Of a stretch of DNA of 64,000 bases, positions 1-10,561 are shown one piece after another; the stretch's first letter is position 1; the number at the start of each line of letters is the position of its first letter. A program made the translations under genes and the position numbers. Source of the DNA: Pseudomonas abietaniphila (GTDB taxonomy: Bacteria > Pseudomonadota > Gammaproteobacteria > Pseudomonadales > Pseudomonadaceae); contig NZ_FNCO01000004.1 in the NCBI RefSeq assembly GCF_900100795.1, forward strand, positions 1-64,000. Direction: 5' to 3'. The notes below the pieces were generated by a model. The model worked only from the letters and a program-made list of their open reading frames with translations, did not search any database and had not been told where the DNA came from.

Positions 1-78
1 GAAGTTTTCAAAGTTTCCTTTGCAACTTCAACCACTTGCGCTTCGTTCGACTTACCGTCTCACGTCAGCGGGAGGCGA

Positions 79-106
79 ATTCTACAGCGTTACAACCTGC
101 TGTCAA
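79..106 (-). promoter_or_regulatory. Downstream strong sigma-70 promoter, probably rRNA operon
   Basis: On the minus strand a consensus -35 TTGACA (101-106) is followed after 16 nt by TAGAAT (79-84). About 80 nt of leader then runs to the window edge, including a short dyad GAAGTTTTC/GAAACTTTG near 1-20 that may belong to an rRNA leader. The tandem arrangement with the 227-254 promoter is typical of Pseudomonas rRNA operons; assignment to rrn is inference because the rRNA lies outside. Confidence 0.6.
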
Positions 107-226
107 CCCCTTTCTCACCGCTGTCGATTCAAGCATCTGAACCGAAGCGCTTCCTCGCTGCTTACTTCGTCCAACTCATTGATTCTCAAGGAGTTTTCCG
201 TTTCGTCTGCGCCGGAAGTGGGGCGA

Positions 227-254
227 ATTATAGACAGATCCAGACGAGCGTCAA
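227..254 (-). promoter_or_regulatory. Upstream strong sigma-70 promoter, probably rRNA operon P1
   Basis: Read on the minus strand there is a -35 TTGACG (249-254), a 16-nt spacer and a perfect -10 TATAAT (227-232). It points left, away from tyrS. No gene follows inside the window, so the transcript leaves the left edge. In P. aeruginosa an rRNA operon lies beside tyrS; that, plus a second promoter downstream, suggests rrn P1. The rRNA itself is not visible here. Confidence 0.6.
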
Positions 255-269
255 GCACTTATTTGAACT

Positions 270-1469
270 TTATTCCAAATTCAGCGTAACGCGCCCAAAA
301 GCCTTCTTACCCGCCTGACAAACATGAGTAGCGCCCAGCTTAAAGATGAAGCTGCGATCGACAACCTCTCCATCTATACGCACGCCGCCGGACGCCAACA
401 GATCGCGAGCCACTGCCGAGTTCTTTACCAGCCCTGCCTTATTAAGGACGGCAGCAATCGGCATATCCTCGACACCCGACACAGCGATTTCCGGGAGATC
501 TTCTGGCAGCTCGCCATCCTTCATACGATTACCCGCAGATCGGTGGGCCGACGCAGCAGCCTCTTCACCATGGAAACGGGCAACGATCTCTTCTGCCAGC
601 TTGATCTTGATGTCGCGAGGGTTCGCACCCGACTCACAATCAGCCTTGAAGCCATCGATCTCTTCCATGCTGCGGAAGCTCAGCAACTCAAAGTAGCGCC
701 ACATCAGTGCATCAGGGATCGACACCAGCTTGCTGTACATAATGCCCGGTGCTTCCTGGATACCCACGTAGTTACCCAACGACTTGGACATCTTCTTCAC
801 GCCGTCCAGACCTTCCAGCAACGGCATGGTCAGCACGCACTGCGCTTCCTGACCATACGAACGCTGAAGCTCACGCCCCATCAGGAGGTTGAACTTCTGA
901 TCGGTACCGCCCAGCTCAACATCGGCACGCAACGCAACCGAGTCGTAACCTTGTACCAGCGGATACAGGAACTCATGGATGGCAATGGACTGGTTCGACT
1001 TGTAACGCTTGTCGAAGTCATCTCGCTCGAGCATGCGAGCCACTGTGTACTGCGAGGACAGACGAATGAAGTCGGCAGGACTCAGCTGATCCATCCAGGT
1101 GGAGTTGAAGGCCACTTCGGTTCTGGCAGGATCAAGAATTTTGAAAACCTGGGCTTTATAGGTTTCCGCATAGTCGAGCACTTGCTCGCGCGTGAGCGGA
1201 GGGCGCGTCGCACTTTTACCGCTTGGGTCGCCGATCATGCCGGTGAAGTCGCCGATCAGGAAGATCACCTGATGGCCCAGCTCCTGAAACTGGCGCAGCT
1301 TATTAATAAGCACCGTGTGACCCAGGTGCAGGTCGGGCGCCGTGGGGTCAAAACCGGCCTTGATGCGCAGTGGCTGACCACGCTTAAGCTTCGCGACCAG
1401 TTCGGACTCGACCAGGAGTTCATCCGCGCCACGCTTGATCAGCGCTAGCTGCTCTTCAACCGACTTCAT
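270..1469 (-). CDS. tyrS: Tyrosyl-tRNA synthetase
   Basis: Class I aminoacyl-tRNA synthetase of 399 residues that charges tRNA-Tyr in the cytoplasm. The HIGH-type motif is HLGH at residues 48-51 and the KMSKS loop is at 226-230; an S4 RNA-binding domain occupies roughly the last 65 residues. The open frame extends further upstream to 1532, but the ATG at 1469 starts the family-typical MKSVEEQ sequence and was chosen. It is divergent from the M23 peptidase gene, with about 210 nt between them. Length and motifs fit the long (TyrZ-like) form usual in Pseudomonas. Confidence 0.97.
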   Translation of the reverse strand: MKSVEEQLALIKRGADELLVESELVAKLKRGQPLRIKAGFDPTAPDLHLGHTVLINKLRQFQELGHQVIFLIGDFTGMIGDPSGKSATRPPLTREQVLDYAETYKAQVFKILDPARTEVAFNSTWMDQLSPADFIRLSSQYTVARMLERDDFDKRYKSNQSIAIHEFLYPLVQGYDSVALRADVELGGTDQKFNLLMGRELQRSYGQEAQCVLTMPLLEGLDGVKKMSKSLGNYVGIQEAPGIMYSKLVSIPDALMWRYFELLSFRSMEEIDGFKADCESGANPRDIKIKLAEEIVARFHGEEAAASAHRSAGNRMKDGELPEDLPEIAVSGVEDMPIAAVLNKAGLVKNSAVARDLLASGGVRIDGEVVDRSFIFKLGATHVCQAGKKAFGRVTLNLE

Positions 1470-1681
1470 AACAGCCCCGTAATGCCTTATTTCAAAGGGA
1501 AACAACCATACAAGATCACCGCCCAAATACAAGTTCTGAGCGGAGAAGGCAGACGAATCGAGAAGCGATCCGCTTACGCGCTTGCCTCAAGGAGGATTTG
1601 GTTATATTTTATACAGTTATTTCATCTTCATCATGTCATTCATCTTTTCCATTTCATCTTTTTTCAAAGTCAAAATTACCT
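1470..1681. promoter_or_regulatory. Divergent intergenic region tyrS / M23 peptidase
   Basis: The 212-nt gap holds an AT-rich stretch around 1602-1616 (TATATTTTATAC) that could supply the -10 of the peptidase promoter, followed by a pyrimidine-rich leader (about 1618-1675) in which TTCAT is repeated several times. No clear ribosome-binding site precedes the ATG at 1682. I cannot assign an exact promoter. Confidence 0.3.
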
Positions 1682-3118
1682 ATGAACGACACTCCGCCTA
1701 AAGCGCCTCCGCTTTATCCGAAGAGCCACCTGCTAGCTGCCAGCGGTATCGCCGCGCTGCTGAGCCTGGCCCTTCTGGTTTTTCCATCCAGCGATGTCGA
1801 AGCCAAGAAAACCAATCTCACCCTCGAACTGGACACGCCGGCCGACCAGTTCAAGCAAGAACAAGACGCTCAAGATCAGAACAAAGCCACAGAAGACACA
1901 TCATCTTCTCCTTTTGCTCAGATCGACAATGCTGCCGACGAGCCTGAAGACACGGCCGCAACCCAACCGGGAACCAAGCCTGCTGCGCCTGAAGTCGCAG
2001 CGGCCGCTAAAAGCCCAAACCATAAGGAGGTTGTCGTCTCCAAAGGCGATACGCTTTCTACCCTGTTCGAAAAGGTAGGCCTTCCTCCGGCAGCCGTTCA
2101 CGAAGTCATTGCCAGCGACAAGCAGGCCAGGCAGTTCAGCCAGCTTAAAAACGGCCAGGTATTGCAGTTCGAGCTAACGCCTGAGGGCAAACTCAAACAA
2201 CTGCACAGCAAACTCAGCGATCTTGAAAGCATCAGCATCTCAAGAACGGACAAGGGTTACACCTTCACCCGGGATGTCAGCAAACCCAACGTCCGCACGG
2301 CGTATGTCCACGGCGTGATCAGCAATTCGCTGTCGCAGTCGGCACAACGTGCAGGCCTGAGTCACAGCATGACCATGGACATGGCCAACATCTTTGGCTA
2401 CGACGTCGACTTCGCTCAAGACATCCGCAAGGGCGACGAATTTGACGTGATCTACGAGCAGAAAGTCGCCAACGGCAAGACGGTAGGCACCGGCAATATC
2501 CTGTCGGCGCGCTTTACCAACCGCGGCAAGACTTACACCGCCGTGCGATACACCAACAAGCAAGGCAATACTAATTACTACACCGCGGACGGCAACAGCA
2601 TGCGCAAGGCGTTCATCCGTACGCCGGTTGAGTTCGCCCGCATCAGCTCGATGTTCTCCATGGGCCGCAAACACCCGATCCTGAACAAGATCCGCGCCCA
2701 CAAAGGCATCGACTATGCTGCACCACGCGGCACGCCGATCAAGGCGACGGGCGATGGCAAGGTTATCTTGGCTGGCCGTCGCGGCGGTTACGGTAATACG
2801 GTGATCATCCAGCACGGCGAAACCTATCGCACGCTCTACGGCCATATGCAGGGTTTCGCAAAAGGCATCCAAAGCGGCAGCAACGTCAAACAAGGCCAGG
2901 TCATCGGCTATATTGGAACAACCGGCCTGTCGACGGGTCCGCATGTACATTACGAGTTCCAGGTAAACGGCGTTCACGTTGACCCCCTAGGTCAGAAGCT
3001 GCCTATGGCAGACCCGATCGCCAAGTCCGAAAAACAGCGGTTCATGCAGGAAAGCCAACCTCTGATGGCGCGCATGGACCAGGAAAAGGCCACCATGCTG
3101 GCCTCGAGTAAGCGCTGA
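1682..3118 (+). CDS. M23-family murein endopeptidase with OapA/LysM-like domain
   Basis: Membrane-anchored cell-wall hydrolase of 478 residues. An N-terminal hydrophobic segment (about residues 15-35) is followed by an Ala/Pro/Glu-rich linker, an OapA/LysM-like binding region (about 120-180) and a C-terminal M23 (lysostaphin-type) domain. Zinc ligands are visible: His340 and Asp344 in HKGID, and His421/His423 in HVHYE. The family cuts peptide cross-bridges in peptidoglycan. The frame is open from 1598, but the ATG at 1682 begins the conserved sequence and sits just before the membrane anchor. anmK follows after 3 nt, so the two are co-transcribed and both concern murein turnover. Confidence 0.9.
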   Translation: MNDTPPKAPPLYPKSHLLAASGIAALLSLALLVFPSSDVEAKKTNLTLELDTPADQFKQEQDAQDQNKATEDTSSSPFAQIDNAADEPEDTAATQPGTKPAAPEVAAAAKSPNHKEVVVSKGDTLSTLFEKVGLPPAAVHEVIASDKQARQFSQLKNGQVLQFELTPEGKLKQLHSKLSDLESISISRTDKGYTFTRDVSKPNVRTAYVHGVISNSLSQSAQRAGLSHSMTMDMANIFGYDVDFAQDIRKGDEFDVIYEQKVANGKTVGTGNILSARFTNRGKTYTAVRYTNKQGNTNYYTADGNSMRKAFIRTPVEFARISSMFSMGRKHPILNKIRAHKGIDYAAPRGTPIKATGDGKVILAGRRGGYGNTVIIQHGETYRTLYGHMQGFAKGIQSGSNVKQGQVIGYIGTTGLSTGPHVHYEFQVNGVHVDPLGQKLPMADPIAKSEKQRFMQESQPLMARMDQEKATMLASSKR

Positions 3119-4213
<1,095 letters not shown>

Positions 4214-4229
4214 TGCTCAGCGCCAACGC

Positions 4230-4257
4230 AAAACGCCGCGCATATGCGCGGCGTTTT
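4230..4257. terminator. Bidirectional terminator between anmK and erpA
   Basis: The 11-bp stem AAAACGCCGCG / CGCGGCGTTTT closes over the loop CATATG. The T run on the plus side and the A run on the other make it work for both anmK (+) and erpA (-), which converge here. Confidence 0.85.
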
Positions 4258-4274
4258 CGTTTACAGCCCGTGAA

Positions 4275-4625
4275 TCAGATCGAGAAAGACGAACCGCAAC
4301 CACAGGTCGTGGCAGCATTCGGGTTCTTGATCACGAAACGAGAACCTTCGAGACCTTCCTGATAGTCAACCTCTGCGCCCGCCAGATACTGGAAGCTCAT
4401 CGGGTCGACAACCAGGCTTACGCCCTCACGCTCAACGATGGTGTCATCGTCGGCGACGTCTTCATCGAAAGTAAAACCATACTGGAAACCGGAACAGCCG
4501 CCGCCAGTGACGAACACCCGCAACTTCAGGCGATCATTGCCCTCTTCGTCGACCAGGGTTTTCACTTTGTGCGCTGCACCTTGCGTGAATTCCAGAGCCG
4601 TAGGAGTGAAGGATTCAACGCTCAT
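4275..4625 (-). CDS. erpA: Iron-sulfur cluster insertion protein ErpA
   Basis: A-type Fe-S carrier of 116 residues that delivers clusters to apoproteins such as IspG/IspH. The three conserved cysteines are present: Cys44 (in GGGCSGFQY) and Cys108/Cys110 (CGCG near the C terminus). The ATG at 4625 gives the standard N terminus. It converges with anmK and lies downstream of argC on the same strand, with a palindromic repeat between them, so it probably has its own promoter in 4626-4710. Confidence 0.96.
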   Translation of the reverse strand: MSVESFTPTALEFTQGAAHKVKTLVDEEGNDRLKLRVFVTGGGCSGFQYGFTFDEDVADDDTIVEREGVSLVVDPMSFQYLAGAEVDYQEGLEGSRFVIKNPNAATTCGCGSSFSI

Positions 4626-4708
4626 GCTCGATATCTCCCGGCGCTAAGCCGTCATAATGCGTAATGCGCGCATTATCCGCTTGTCCTAGAAAATTGGTCA
4701 ACTATTTG

Positions 4709-4793
4709 GAGAGCAGCGGTAAGCCACTCGCTTCAAGCCGCAAGAAGCGTTACCCCTCTCGCAGCTTGAAGCTTGCCGCTAGAAGCTGCTCTC
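4709..4793. repeat. Imperfect intergenic palindrome overlapping the argC stop
   Basis: Outer arms GAGAGCAGC (4709-4717) and GCTGCTCTC (4785-4793) are perfect complements; inner blocks such as CTTCAAG and CTTGAAG also pair. The 3' arm overlaps the argC stop codon (4792-4794). The wording (cttgaagcttgccgct) resembles the short intergenic repeat also seen at 48984-49078. It may end argC transcripts or be a REP-type sequence. Confidence 0.6.
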
Positions 4794-5826
4794 AAGGCAA
4801 CAATGCGGCGTGAGACAGCCCCATACGCTCGTCCAGTTCGAACATGATGTTCATGTTCTGCAGCGCTTGGCCCGATGCGCCTTTGACGAGGTTGTCGATA
4901 ACCGACAACACCACCACCAGATCGCCATCCTGAGGACGGTGCACCGCGATGCGGCAGACGTTGGCGCCGCGTACGCTGCGCGTTTCGGGGTGGCTGCCCG
5001 CCGGCATCACATCGACAAACGGTTCCTCGGCGTAGCGCTTCTCAAACAGAGTCTGAAGATCAACAGACTTGTCGACGACAGTTGAGTAAAGCGTCGCGTG
5101 GATACCGCGGATCATCGGCGTCAGGTGCGGAACAAAGGTCAATCCGATGTCGCCGCCTGCTGCACGACGCAGGCCCTGGCTGATTTCCGGCAAATGGCGA
5201 TGGCCTTTTACGGCGTACGCCTTGAAGCTCTCGCTGGTTTCAGCATAAAGAGAACCGACACTGGCGCCGCGACCTGCACCGCTGATGCCGGATTTACAGT
5301 CGGCAATCAGACGAGTCGGATCGGCCAGGCCCGCTTCCAGCAACGGCAGAAAGCCCAGCTGAGTGGCGGTCGGGTAACAACCCGGTACAGCGATGAGGCG
5401 AGCACCCTTGATTTTCTCGCGATTGACTTCAGGCAGGCCATAGACCGCTTCGTCGAGCAAGTCTGGCGCACCATGTGGCTGGTTGTACCACTTGGACCAC
5501 TCAACCGGATCCTGCAGACGGAAGTCAGCCGACAGGTCGATGACCTTGGTGCCTGCTGCCAGCAATTCACCGGCCAGCGCGTGAGCGACACCGTGCGGGG
5601 TGGCGAAGAACACGACATCGCAAGCACCCAGAACCTTCACGTCCGGCACGCTGAACGCCAGACCGTCATAGTGGCCTCGCAGGTTCGGGTACATGTCGGC
5701 AACGGGCAAACCTGCCTCGGAGCGCGAGGTGATCGCCACCACTTCAGCCTGCGGATGCTGTGCCAGAAGACGCAGCAACTCGACGCCGGTGTAACCCGTG
5801 CCACCGACGATACCGACCTTGACCAT
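4792..5826 (-). CDS. argC: N-acetyl-gamma-glutamyl-phosphate reductase
   Basis: NADPH-dependent enzyme of arginine biosynthesis that reduces N-acetylglutamyl-5-phosphate to the semialdehyde; 344 residues. It has the N-terminal dinucleotide-binding GGTGYTG motif (residues 8-14) and the catalytic Cys150 in VPGCYPTA. The length and start [14 protein letters not shown] match the long ArgC type of pseudomonads. It is divergent from hemJ across 133 nt and followed by erpA. Confidence 0.97.
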   Translation of the reverse strand: MVKVGIVGGTGYTGVELLRLLAQHPQAEVVAITSRSEAGLPVADMYPNLRGHYDGLAFSVPDVKVLGACDVVFFATPHGVAHALAGELLAAGTKVIDLSADFRLQDPVEWSKWYNQPHGAPDLLDEAVYGLPEVNREKIKGARLIAVPGCYPTATQLGFLPLLEAGLADPTRLIADCKSGISGAGRGASVGSLYAETSESFKAYAVKGHRHLPEISQGLRRAAGGDIGLTFVPHLTPMIRGIHATLYSTVVDKSVDLQTLFEKRYAEEPFVDVMPAGSHPETRSVRGANVCRIAVHRPQDGDLVVVLSVIDNLVKGASGQALQNMNIMFELDERMGLSHAALLP

Positions 5827-5959
5827 AACCTGCCCCTCAACGAAACCACTGGAAAGCCGCTGATAATAGGAGTCCAGCGCCTTCGGGACAACCGCGAACG
5901 TGACGTACGGGCACGCAAGCCACTACTATTTACGCCACCGTGCCCCTGGAAAAACCAAA

Positions 5960-6385
5960 ATGCTCTATCTGTGGATCAAAGCGCTGCACATTGTTTCGAT
6001 GGTCTGCTGGTTCGCCGGCTTGTTCTATCTCCCTCGCCTGTTCGTCTACCACGCCATGAGCGAAGACACCGTTAGCCGCGAGCGTTTCTGCACCATGGAG
6101 CGCAAGCTCTATCGCGGCATCATGGGCCCGGCGATGATCGCCACGCTGGTGTTCGGCATCTGGCTGATCACACTTAGCCCAGGGTTTCTTCAGCAAGGCT
6201 GGATGCACGCCAAACTGACGCTGGTCGTGCTGTTGATCGGTTATCACCACATGTGCGGCGCGCAGGTCAAACGCTTCGCTCGCGGTGAAAAGGGCCGCAG
6301 TCATGTGTTTTATCGCTGGTTCAACGAAGTCCCGGTACTGATCCTGCTCGCCGTTGTCATCCTGGTGGTGGTGAAGCCGTTTTGA
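5960..6385 (+). CDS. hemJ: Protoporphyrinogen IX oxidase, HemJ type
   Basis: Small membrane protein of 141 residues with about four transmembrane helices. HemJ converts protoporphyrinogen IX to protoporphyrin IX in haem synthesis in bacteria that lack HemG/HemY. The conserved His10 in the first helix (IKALHIV) and the YHHM and WFNEVPV segments are family hallmarks. The frame opens at 5900, but the ATG at 5960 gives the usual MLYLWIKALH start. It is divergent from argC; the DUF805 gene follows 44 nt downstream. Confidence 0.88.
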   Translation: MLYLWIKALHIVSMVCWFAGLFYLPRLFVYHAMSEDTVSRERFCTMERKLYRGIMGPAMIATLVFGIWLITLSPGFLQQGWMHAKLTLVVLLIGYHHMCGAQVKRFARGEKGRSHVFYRWFNEVPVLILLAVVILVVVKPF

Positions 6386-6429
6386 TTACCCCGTGGTGAC
6401 GCATTCAACCCAAGACAAGGAAGCCAAGC

Positions 6430-7353
6430 ATGGCGGAACACTTCAAGATCGTTTTCGAAGGGCAGTTGCGAACGGGTGTCGATCTGGAAACGGCGCGCCT
6501 GAACCTGGCGCAGCTGTTCAAAAGCGACGTATCGAGCATGGATCGGTTATTTACCGGCAAGCCTGTGACCGTGAAACGTGGCCTGACGCAGGATGACGCG
6601 CAGCGCTATATGAAAGCCTTGAACGATGCAGGCGTTGAAGCCCGTATCGAACCCGAGCAGCCTGTCACCTGGACGCTGGAAGAGGTCACCGCTCCCGAAC
6701 CGCAGAAGCCCGCTTTCGAACCTGCCGCCTCCCCTTATGCACCTCCGCGCGCATCGATGGCCCAGGACTGGCCGGCGGTTGGCGAGCTCAAGGTCTTCAC
6801 GATCCAGGGTCGGATTGGTCGTCTGCGCTACCTGGCGTGGAGCATGGTAATGGTTTTCGCGCTGATGGCCGCCTTTATGGTGTGCCTTCAGGTCATGGCG
6901 ATGTCGCTGACGGCTGGCGGTTTGCTCGCGACGGTGCTTTTTATCGCGTTCCTCGTGGTCAGCATTCAGATGGGAGCCCAGCGGCTGCATGACGCAGGGT
7001 GGTCGGCCTGGTTGCTTCTGTTGAATCTGGTGCCCGTGATCGGAGGCTTTTTCCCGTTCTTGATGATGGCTGTTCCCGGCAACAACGGGCCGAATCGATA
7101 TGGCCCACCACAACCGCCAAACACGCGATCCGTCAAAGTGCTCGCCACCTTGTGGGTTGTCTTCCTCGCGCTGGTGTTCGCTGGCGCAATGATGGGGGGC
7201 CTGCAGAAGATTCAAGACCAAGTGGAGGCCACTACGGGTGACTATGAGCAGACGTTGCCCAACGATGATGATTCGGACGACGCCGCACAACCTGTTGTCC
7301 CTGTAGACCCTGCCGATGCCGGTGACTCTTCCGACAGCGAAGACGACCAATAA
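6430..7353 (+). CDS. DUF805 family inner-membrane protein with N-terminal cytoplasmic domain
   Basis: A 307-residue protein in three parts. Residues 1-75 are a soluble alpha/beta-looking domain (MAEHFKIVFEGQL...) found in several Pseudomonas membrane proteins; a Pro-rich linker follows to about 115; then a DUF805 membrane domain with four helices, containing the typical RLHDAGWSAW and PGNNGPNRYGPPQ motifs. The last 40 residues are highly acidic. No biochemical function is known for DUF805. It lies between hemJ and an SDR gene on the same strand. The ATG at 6430 is preceded by AAGGAAG. Confidence 0.8.
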   Translation: MAEHFKIVFEGQLRTGVDLETARLNLAQLFKSDVSSMDRLFTGKPVTVKRGLTQDDAQRYMKALNDAGVEARIEPEQPVTWTLEEVTAPEPQKPAFEPAASPYAPPRASMAQDWPAVGELKVFTIQGRIGRLRYLAWSMVMVFALMAAFMVCLQVMAMSLTAGGLLATVLFIAFLVVSIQMGAQRLHDAGWSAWLLLLNLVPVIGGFFPFLMMAVPGNNGPNRYGPPQPPNTRSVKVLATLWVVFLALVFAGAMMGGLQKIQDQVEATTGDYEQTLPNDDDSDDAAQPVVPVDPADAGDSSDSEDDQ

Positions 7354-7410
7354 CTGTCTGGCAGCAAGGAAGCTGTCTCAACATCTGCTACACGTTCATT
7401 GGAGAACCGC

Positions 7411-8196
7411 ATGACCCGTTACGCCCTGGTCACTGGCGCATCCAGCGGCATCGGCCTGGCCATGGCTGAAGCCTTGGCCCGCCGTGGCCGCAATCTGATT
7501 CTGGTCTCGCGCCACCGGGACATGCTGGAAAGCATCGCACTTGAATTCACTCAGCGCTTTGGCGTCGAGGTGCTGTTTCGCGCCTGCGACCTAGGTGAAC
7601 CCTTACGACTCTCAGGTTTCCTGCTCGAGTTGGAAGAGGGCGAGCGACAGATTGATCTGCTGGTGAACTGCGCAGGCATCGGCAACAGCGGGCCGTTTCT
7701 CGCCCAGGAATGGGCGCAGGAACAAGACTTGCTGGACCTCAACGTGCTGGCCCTGACTCGCCTTTGCCACACCGTGGGCAACCTGATGGCAGTGCAAGGC
7801 GGCGGACAGATTCTCAACGTCGCCTCGATCATGGGTTTCCAGCCAGGCCCCTGGATGAGCACGTATGCCGCCAGCAAGGCCTACGTACTGCACTTCTCAG
7901 AAGGTCTGCGCGAAGAACTGAAGAAAACCGGGGTGAAGATTTCGGTACTGTGTCCGGGCCCGACGCGGACATCGTTCTTCCGCACAGCACAACTCAACGC
8001 AGACAAATTCACCGACGACAAGACGATGACCGCCGAGGAGATTGCGCTGTACACCGTTCGCGCCCTCGACAAGAACCGCGCGATTATCATTCCCGGAAGG
8101 CGAAACCGCTTCCTGGCCCAGCTACCGCGCCTGACAGGTCGCTGGATGGCGCGCAAAATCTGGGGATCGATACTGAAGTCGCGCACTTCGGCCTGA
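7411..8196 (+). CDS. Short-chain dehydrogenase/reductase
   Basis: A 261-residue classical SDR. The NAD(P)-binding TGASSGIG motif is near the N terminus, the NCAG motif follows, and the catalytic Ser and YAASK (Tyr-Lys) are at about residues 139-156. After the core, a C-terminal stretch RNRFLAQLPRLTGRWMARK resembles the DltE/YqjQ-like acyl-reductase SDRs that touch membranes. The open frame begins with TTG at 7399, but the ATG at 7411 follows GGAGAA and was chosen. The substrate cannot be told from sequence. Confidence 0.85.
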   Translation: MTRYALVTGASSGIGLAMAEALARRGRNLILVSRHRDMLESIALEFTQRFGVEVLFRACDLGEPLRLSGFLLELEEGERQIDLLVNCAGIGNSGPFLAQEWAQEQDLLDLNVLALTRLCHTVGNLMAVQGGGQILNVASIMGFQPGPWMSTYAASKAYVLHFSEGLREELKKTGVKISVLCPGPTRTSFFRTAQLNADKFTDDKTMTAEEIALYTVRALDKNRAIIIPGRRNRFLAQLPRLTGRWMARKIWGSILKSRTSA

Positions 8197-8285
8197 GTCG
8201 CTGAACAGCAAGAAACGGCTGGGCGCACGCGGGTACGCTCAGTACACTCGATCCACTCCCCCACAAGAAACGGAGAAACAAGGCT

Positions 8286-8624
8286 GTGGAAACTCTGTTC
8301 ACCAAGATCATCAATCGCGAGATACCAGCGAAGATCATCTATGAAGATGACCAAGTGCTGGCCTTTCATGACATCGCCCCGCAGGCGCCGGTGCATTTTC
8401 TGGTTATCCCGAAAAAGCCGATTCGTACGCTCAATGATGTGACCGAGGAAGACAAAGGCCTGCTGGGCCACATTCTCTTCACCGCGCAACGCCTGGCGAA
8501 GGAGCAAGGTTGCGAGGACGGTTTCCGGGTGGTCATGAACACCAATGAGAAAGGCGGTCAGACCGTCTATCACATTCATATGCATGTACTGGGCAAGCGC
8601 CAGATGACCTGGCCTCCGGGCTGA
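8286..8624 (+). CDS. HIT-family nucleotide hydrolase (HinT-like)
   Basis: A 112-residue histidine-triad protein with the triad HIHMHVLG near the C terminus. HinT-type enzymes hydrolyse AMP-lysine and other phosphoramidates. The start is a GTG at 8286, preceded by GGAGAAAC, and gives the family-typical METLFTKIINREIPA. The gene stands alone between the SDR and coq7, followed by a strong dyad at 8646-8679. Confidence 0.9.
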   Translation: METLFTKIINREIPAKIIYEDDQVLAFHDIAPQAPVHFLVIPKKPIRTLNDVTEEDKGLLGHILFTAQRLAKEQGCEDGFRVVMNTNEKGGQTVYHIHMHVLGKRQMTWPPG

Positions 8625-8645
8625 GTCGGAAATTCAACGACTTAC

Positions 8646-8679
8646 GCCCGCCGAGCGTCTAAAACGCGTCTCGGCGGGC
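8646..8679 (+). terminator. GC-rich hairpin after the HIT gene
   Basis: Arms GCCCGCCGAG (8646-8655) and CTCGGCGGGC (8670-8679) are perfectly complementary over a 14-nt loop. No T run follows, so if it terminates the HIT transcript it may need Rho or only slow the polymerase. Confidence 0.45.
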
Positions 8680-8748
8680 TGACGCAGAACAAGCCTCGTC
8701 ACATCGATTGAGGTAGACTGGCCGCCGTGGATTTATCCGGAGGTGCCC

Positions 8749-9396
8749 ATGGCTACCGAACGTCACTACTCCCCTATCGACCGTTTCCTTCTGCAAGCCG
8801 ACGCCGCGATGAAAACGCTGCTGCCTGCCAGCGCGCACGCTCACCGCCCCTCGCCTGCCATCGTTCAACCCGACACCAAGATGAGTGAAGTCGACACCAA
8901 ACATGTCGCGGGCCTCATGCGCATCAACCATACGGGCGAAGTCTGTGCTCAGGCGCTGTATCAGGGACAAGCCCTGACCGCCAAGCTGCCGCACGTGCGC
9001 AAGGCGATGGAGCACGCCGCCGAAGAAGAAATCGACCATCTGGTGTGGTGTGAGCAACGCATCCGCCAATTGGGCAGTCACACCAGCGTACTCAACCCCT
9101 TGTTCTACGGCATGTCGTTCGGCATTGGCGCGGTGGCGGGTTTGATCAGCGACAAAGTCAGCCTGGGGTTCGTTGCCGCCACTGAAGATCAGGTCTGCAA
9201 ACATTTGAACGAGCACCTGGAGCAATTGCCGATCGAGGACGAAAAATCTCGCGCGATTCTCGAACAGATGCGCACTGACGAAGAACAACACGCCGAAGGC
9301 GCTATTGATGCAGGCGGTTTCCGCTTTCCGCGGCCGGTAAAATTTGGCATGAGCTTGCTGGCCAAGGTCATGACCAAGAGTACTTACCGGATCTGA
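8749..9396 (+). CDS. coq7: 2-polyprenyl-3-methyl-6-methoxy-1,4-benzoquinone monooxygenase
   Basis: Di-iron hydroxylase of 215 residues acting late in ubiquinone synthesis (C6 hydroxylation), peripheral to the inner membrane. Carboxylate/histidine ligands are visible in [15 protein letters not shown], and DEEQHAEG. Pseudomonads use Coq7 where E. coli uses UbiF. An in-frame GTG lies at 8743, but the GGAGG at 8739-8743 is properly placed for the ATG at 8749. It converges with speD over a shared terminator. Confidence 0.95.
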   Translation: MATERHYSPIDRFLLQADAAMKTLLPASAHAHRPSPAIVQPDTKMSEVDTKHVAGLMRINHTGEVCAQALYQGQALTAKLPHVRKAMEHAAEEEIDHLVWCEQRIRQLGSHTSVLNPLFYGMSFGIGAVAGLISDKVSLGFVAATEDQVCKHLNEHLEQLPIEDEKSRAILEQMRTDEEQHAEGAIDAGGFRFPRPVKFGMSLLAKVMTKSTYRI

Positions 9397-9479
9397 TGCG
9401 CCAGCGTTGACGACAACGGCCGCTCGCAACTGAATTAGCGAAGCGGCCATGTCAGACACAGATGTCTTGTTGATAAACA

Positions 9480-9507
9480 AAAAAGGCGCCTCGATAGGCG
9501 CCTTTCT
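9480..9507. terminator. Bidirectional terminator between coq7 and speD
   Basis: Stem AAAGGCGCC (9482-9490) / GGCGCCTTT (9497-9505) with loop TCGATA and flanking A and T runs. It serves coq7 on the plus strand and speD on the minus strand. Confidence 0.85.
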
Positions 9508-9527
9508 TGTTCATGCAGGAAACATCA

Positions 9528-10322
9528 TCAGTTCGGCATGTTGCGGCCGTAGAAGATTTCCAGCATTTCGTGTTTCACACGGTCAGTGACCTGCTCGCGC
9601 TGTTCTGGCGAGAGGTTGCTGGTCGCGTCGCCGAACAGGTAATTGTCCAGTTCGAACTGCTTGAGCAGCATTTTGGTGTGGAACAGGTTTTCCTGATACA
9701 CGTTCACGTCAGTCATCTGATAGCTGTCGCGAGTGTCTTCGGAAAGGTAGTTCTGGATCGAGTTGATCTCGTGATCGATGAAGTGCTTCTTGCCTTCCAC
9801 GTCACGGGTGAAACCGCGCACGCGATAGTCGACGGTCACGATGTCGGACTCGAACTTGTGAATCAGATAGTTCAGGGCCTTGAGCGGGGAAATCACGCCG
9901 CAGGTCGACACGTCGATGTCCACGCGGAAGGTCGCGATACCGTCGACCGGATGAATTTCCGGGTAGGTGTGGACCGTGATGTGGCTCTTGTCCAGATGAG
10001 CAAGAATGGTTTCCGGCAACGGGCCGGGCGATTCTTCAATCTGGCTGTCGGTTGGCGTCACCGGCTGCTCGGAAATCAGGATCGTGACACTGGCACCTTG
10101 CGGATCGTAGTCCTGACGCGCGATGTTCAGGATGTTGGCACCAATGATATCGACGACATCCGTGAGAATCCGCGTCAGGCGTTCTGCGTCATACACACTG
10201 TTGATGTACTCGACGTAGGCCTGCTGGTCCTGCGGGGTTTCCGCATAGCAGATGTCATAGATGTTGAAGCTCAAGGTCTTTGTCAGGTTATTGAACCCGT
10301 GGAGCTTGAGTTTGCTTTTCAC
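9528..10322 (-). CDS. speD: S-adenosylmethionine decarboxylase proenzyme
   Basis: Pyruvoyl enzyme of 264 residues (E. coli-type, class 1A) that decarboxylates SAM to supply the aminopropyl group for spermidine. The self-processing site is Lys112-Ser113 in [13 protein letters not shown]; Ser113 becomes the pyruvoyl group. The start is a GTG at 10322; the frame runs upstream to 10367 but the GTG gives the standard (M)[12 protein letters not shown] terminus. speE is not in the window. The 240 nt upstream carries its promoter region and an OsmC-gene hairpin. Confidence 0.96.
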   Translation of the reverse strand: MKSKLKLHGFNNLTKTLSFNIYDICYAETPQDQQAYVEYINSVYDAERLTRILTDVVDIIGANILNIARQDYDPQGASVTILISEQPVTPTDSQIEESPGPLPETILAHLDKSHITVHTYPEIHPVDGIATFRVDIDVSTCGVISPLKALNYLIHKFESDIVTVDYRVRGFTRDVEGKKHFIDHEINSIQNYLSEDTRDSYQMTDVNVYQENLFHTKMLLKQFELDNYLFGDATSNLSPEQREQVTDRVKHEMLEIFYGRNMPN

Positions 10323-10476
10323 CGTTAAAAACTCTCTATATGGGTGCGGCCCAGGCCGCGTGATCAAGCATGCCCGTCAACTGAGCCCGGCTCAGTCGCG
10401 TAGGACGGTTAACACCTCTTCGCGTTGGCGATTTTGGTTGTCTGGTCGGAGGCGAGCCGGCAAGGTTCCGGCGGTC

Positions 10477-10496
10477 GCGCCCTGAAAAAGGGGCGC
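10477..10496 (-). terminator. Hairpin after the OsmC-like gene
   Basis: GCGCCC (10477-10482) pairs with GGGCGC (10491-10496) over an A/T-rich loop. It lies about 65 nt beyond the OsmC-like stop on the minus strand, within the speD upstream region. The T run is in the loop rather than after the stem, so termination is uncertain. Confidence 0.4.
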
Positions 10497-10561
10497 ATTA
10501 TGCAGACCTCGGAAGTCGCATGCCATAGCCTGCGCCTCATTTGTGAAAATTGGGTGGTGAA

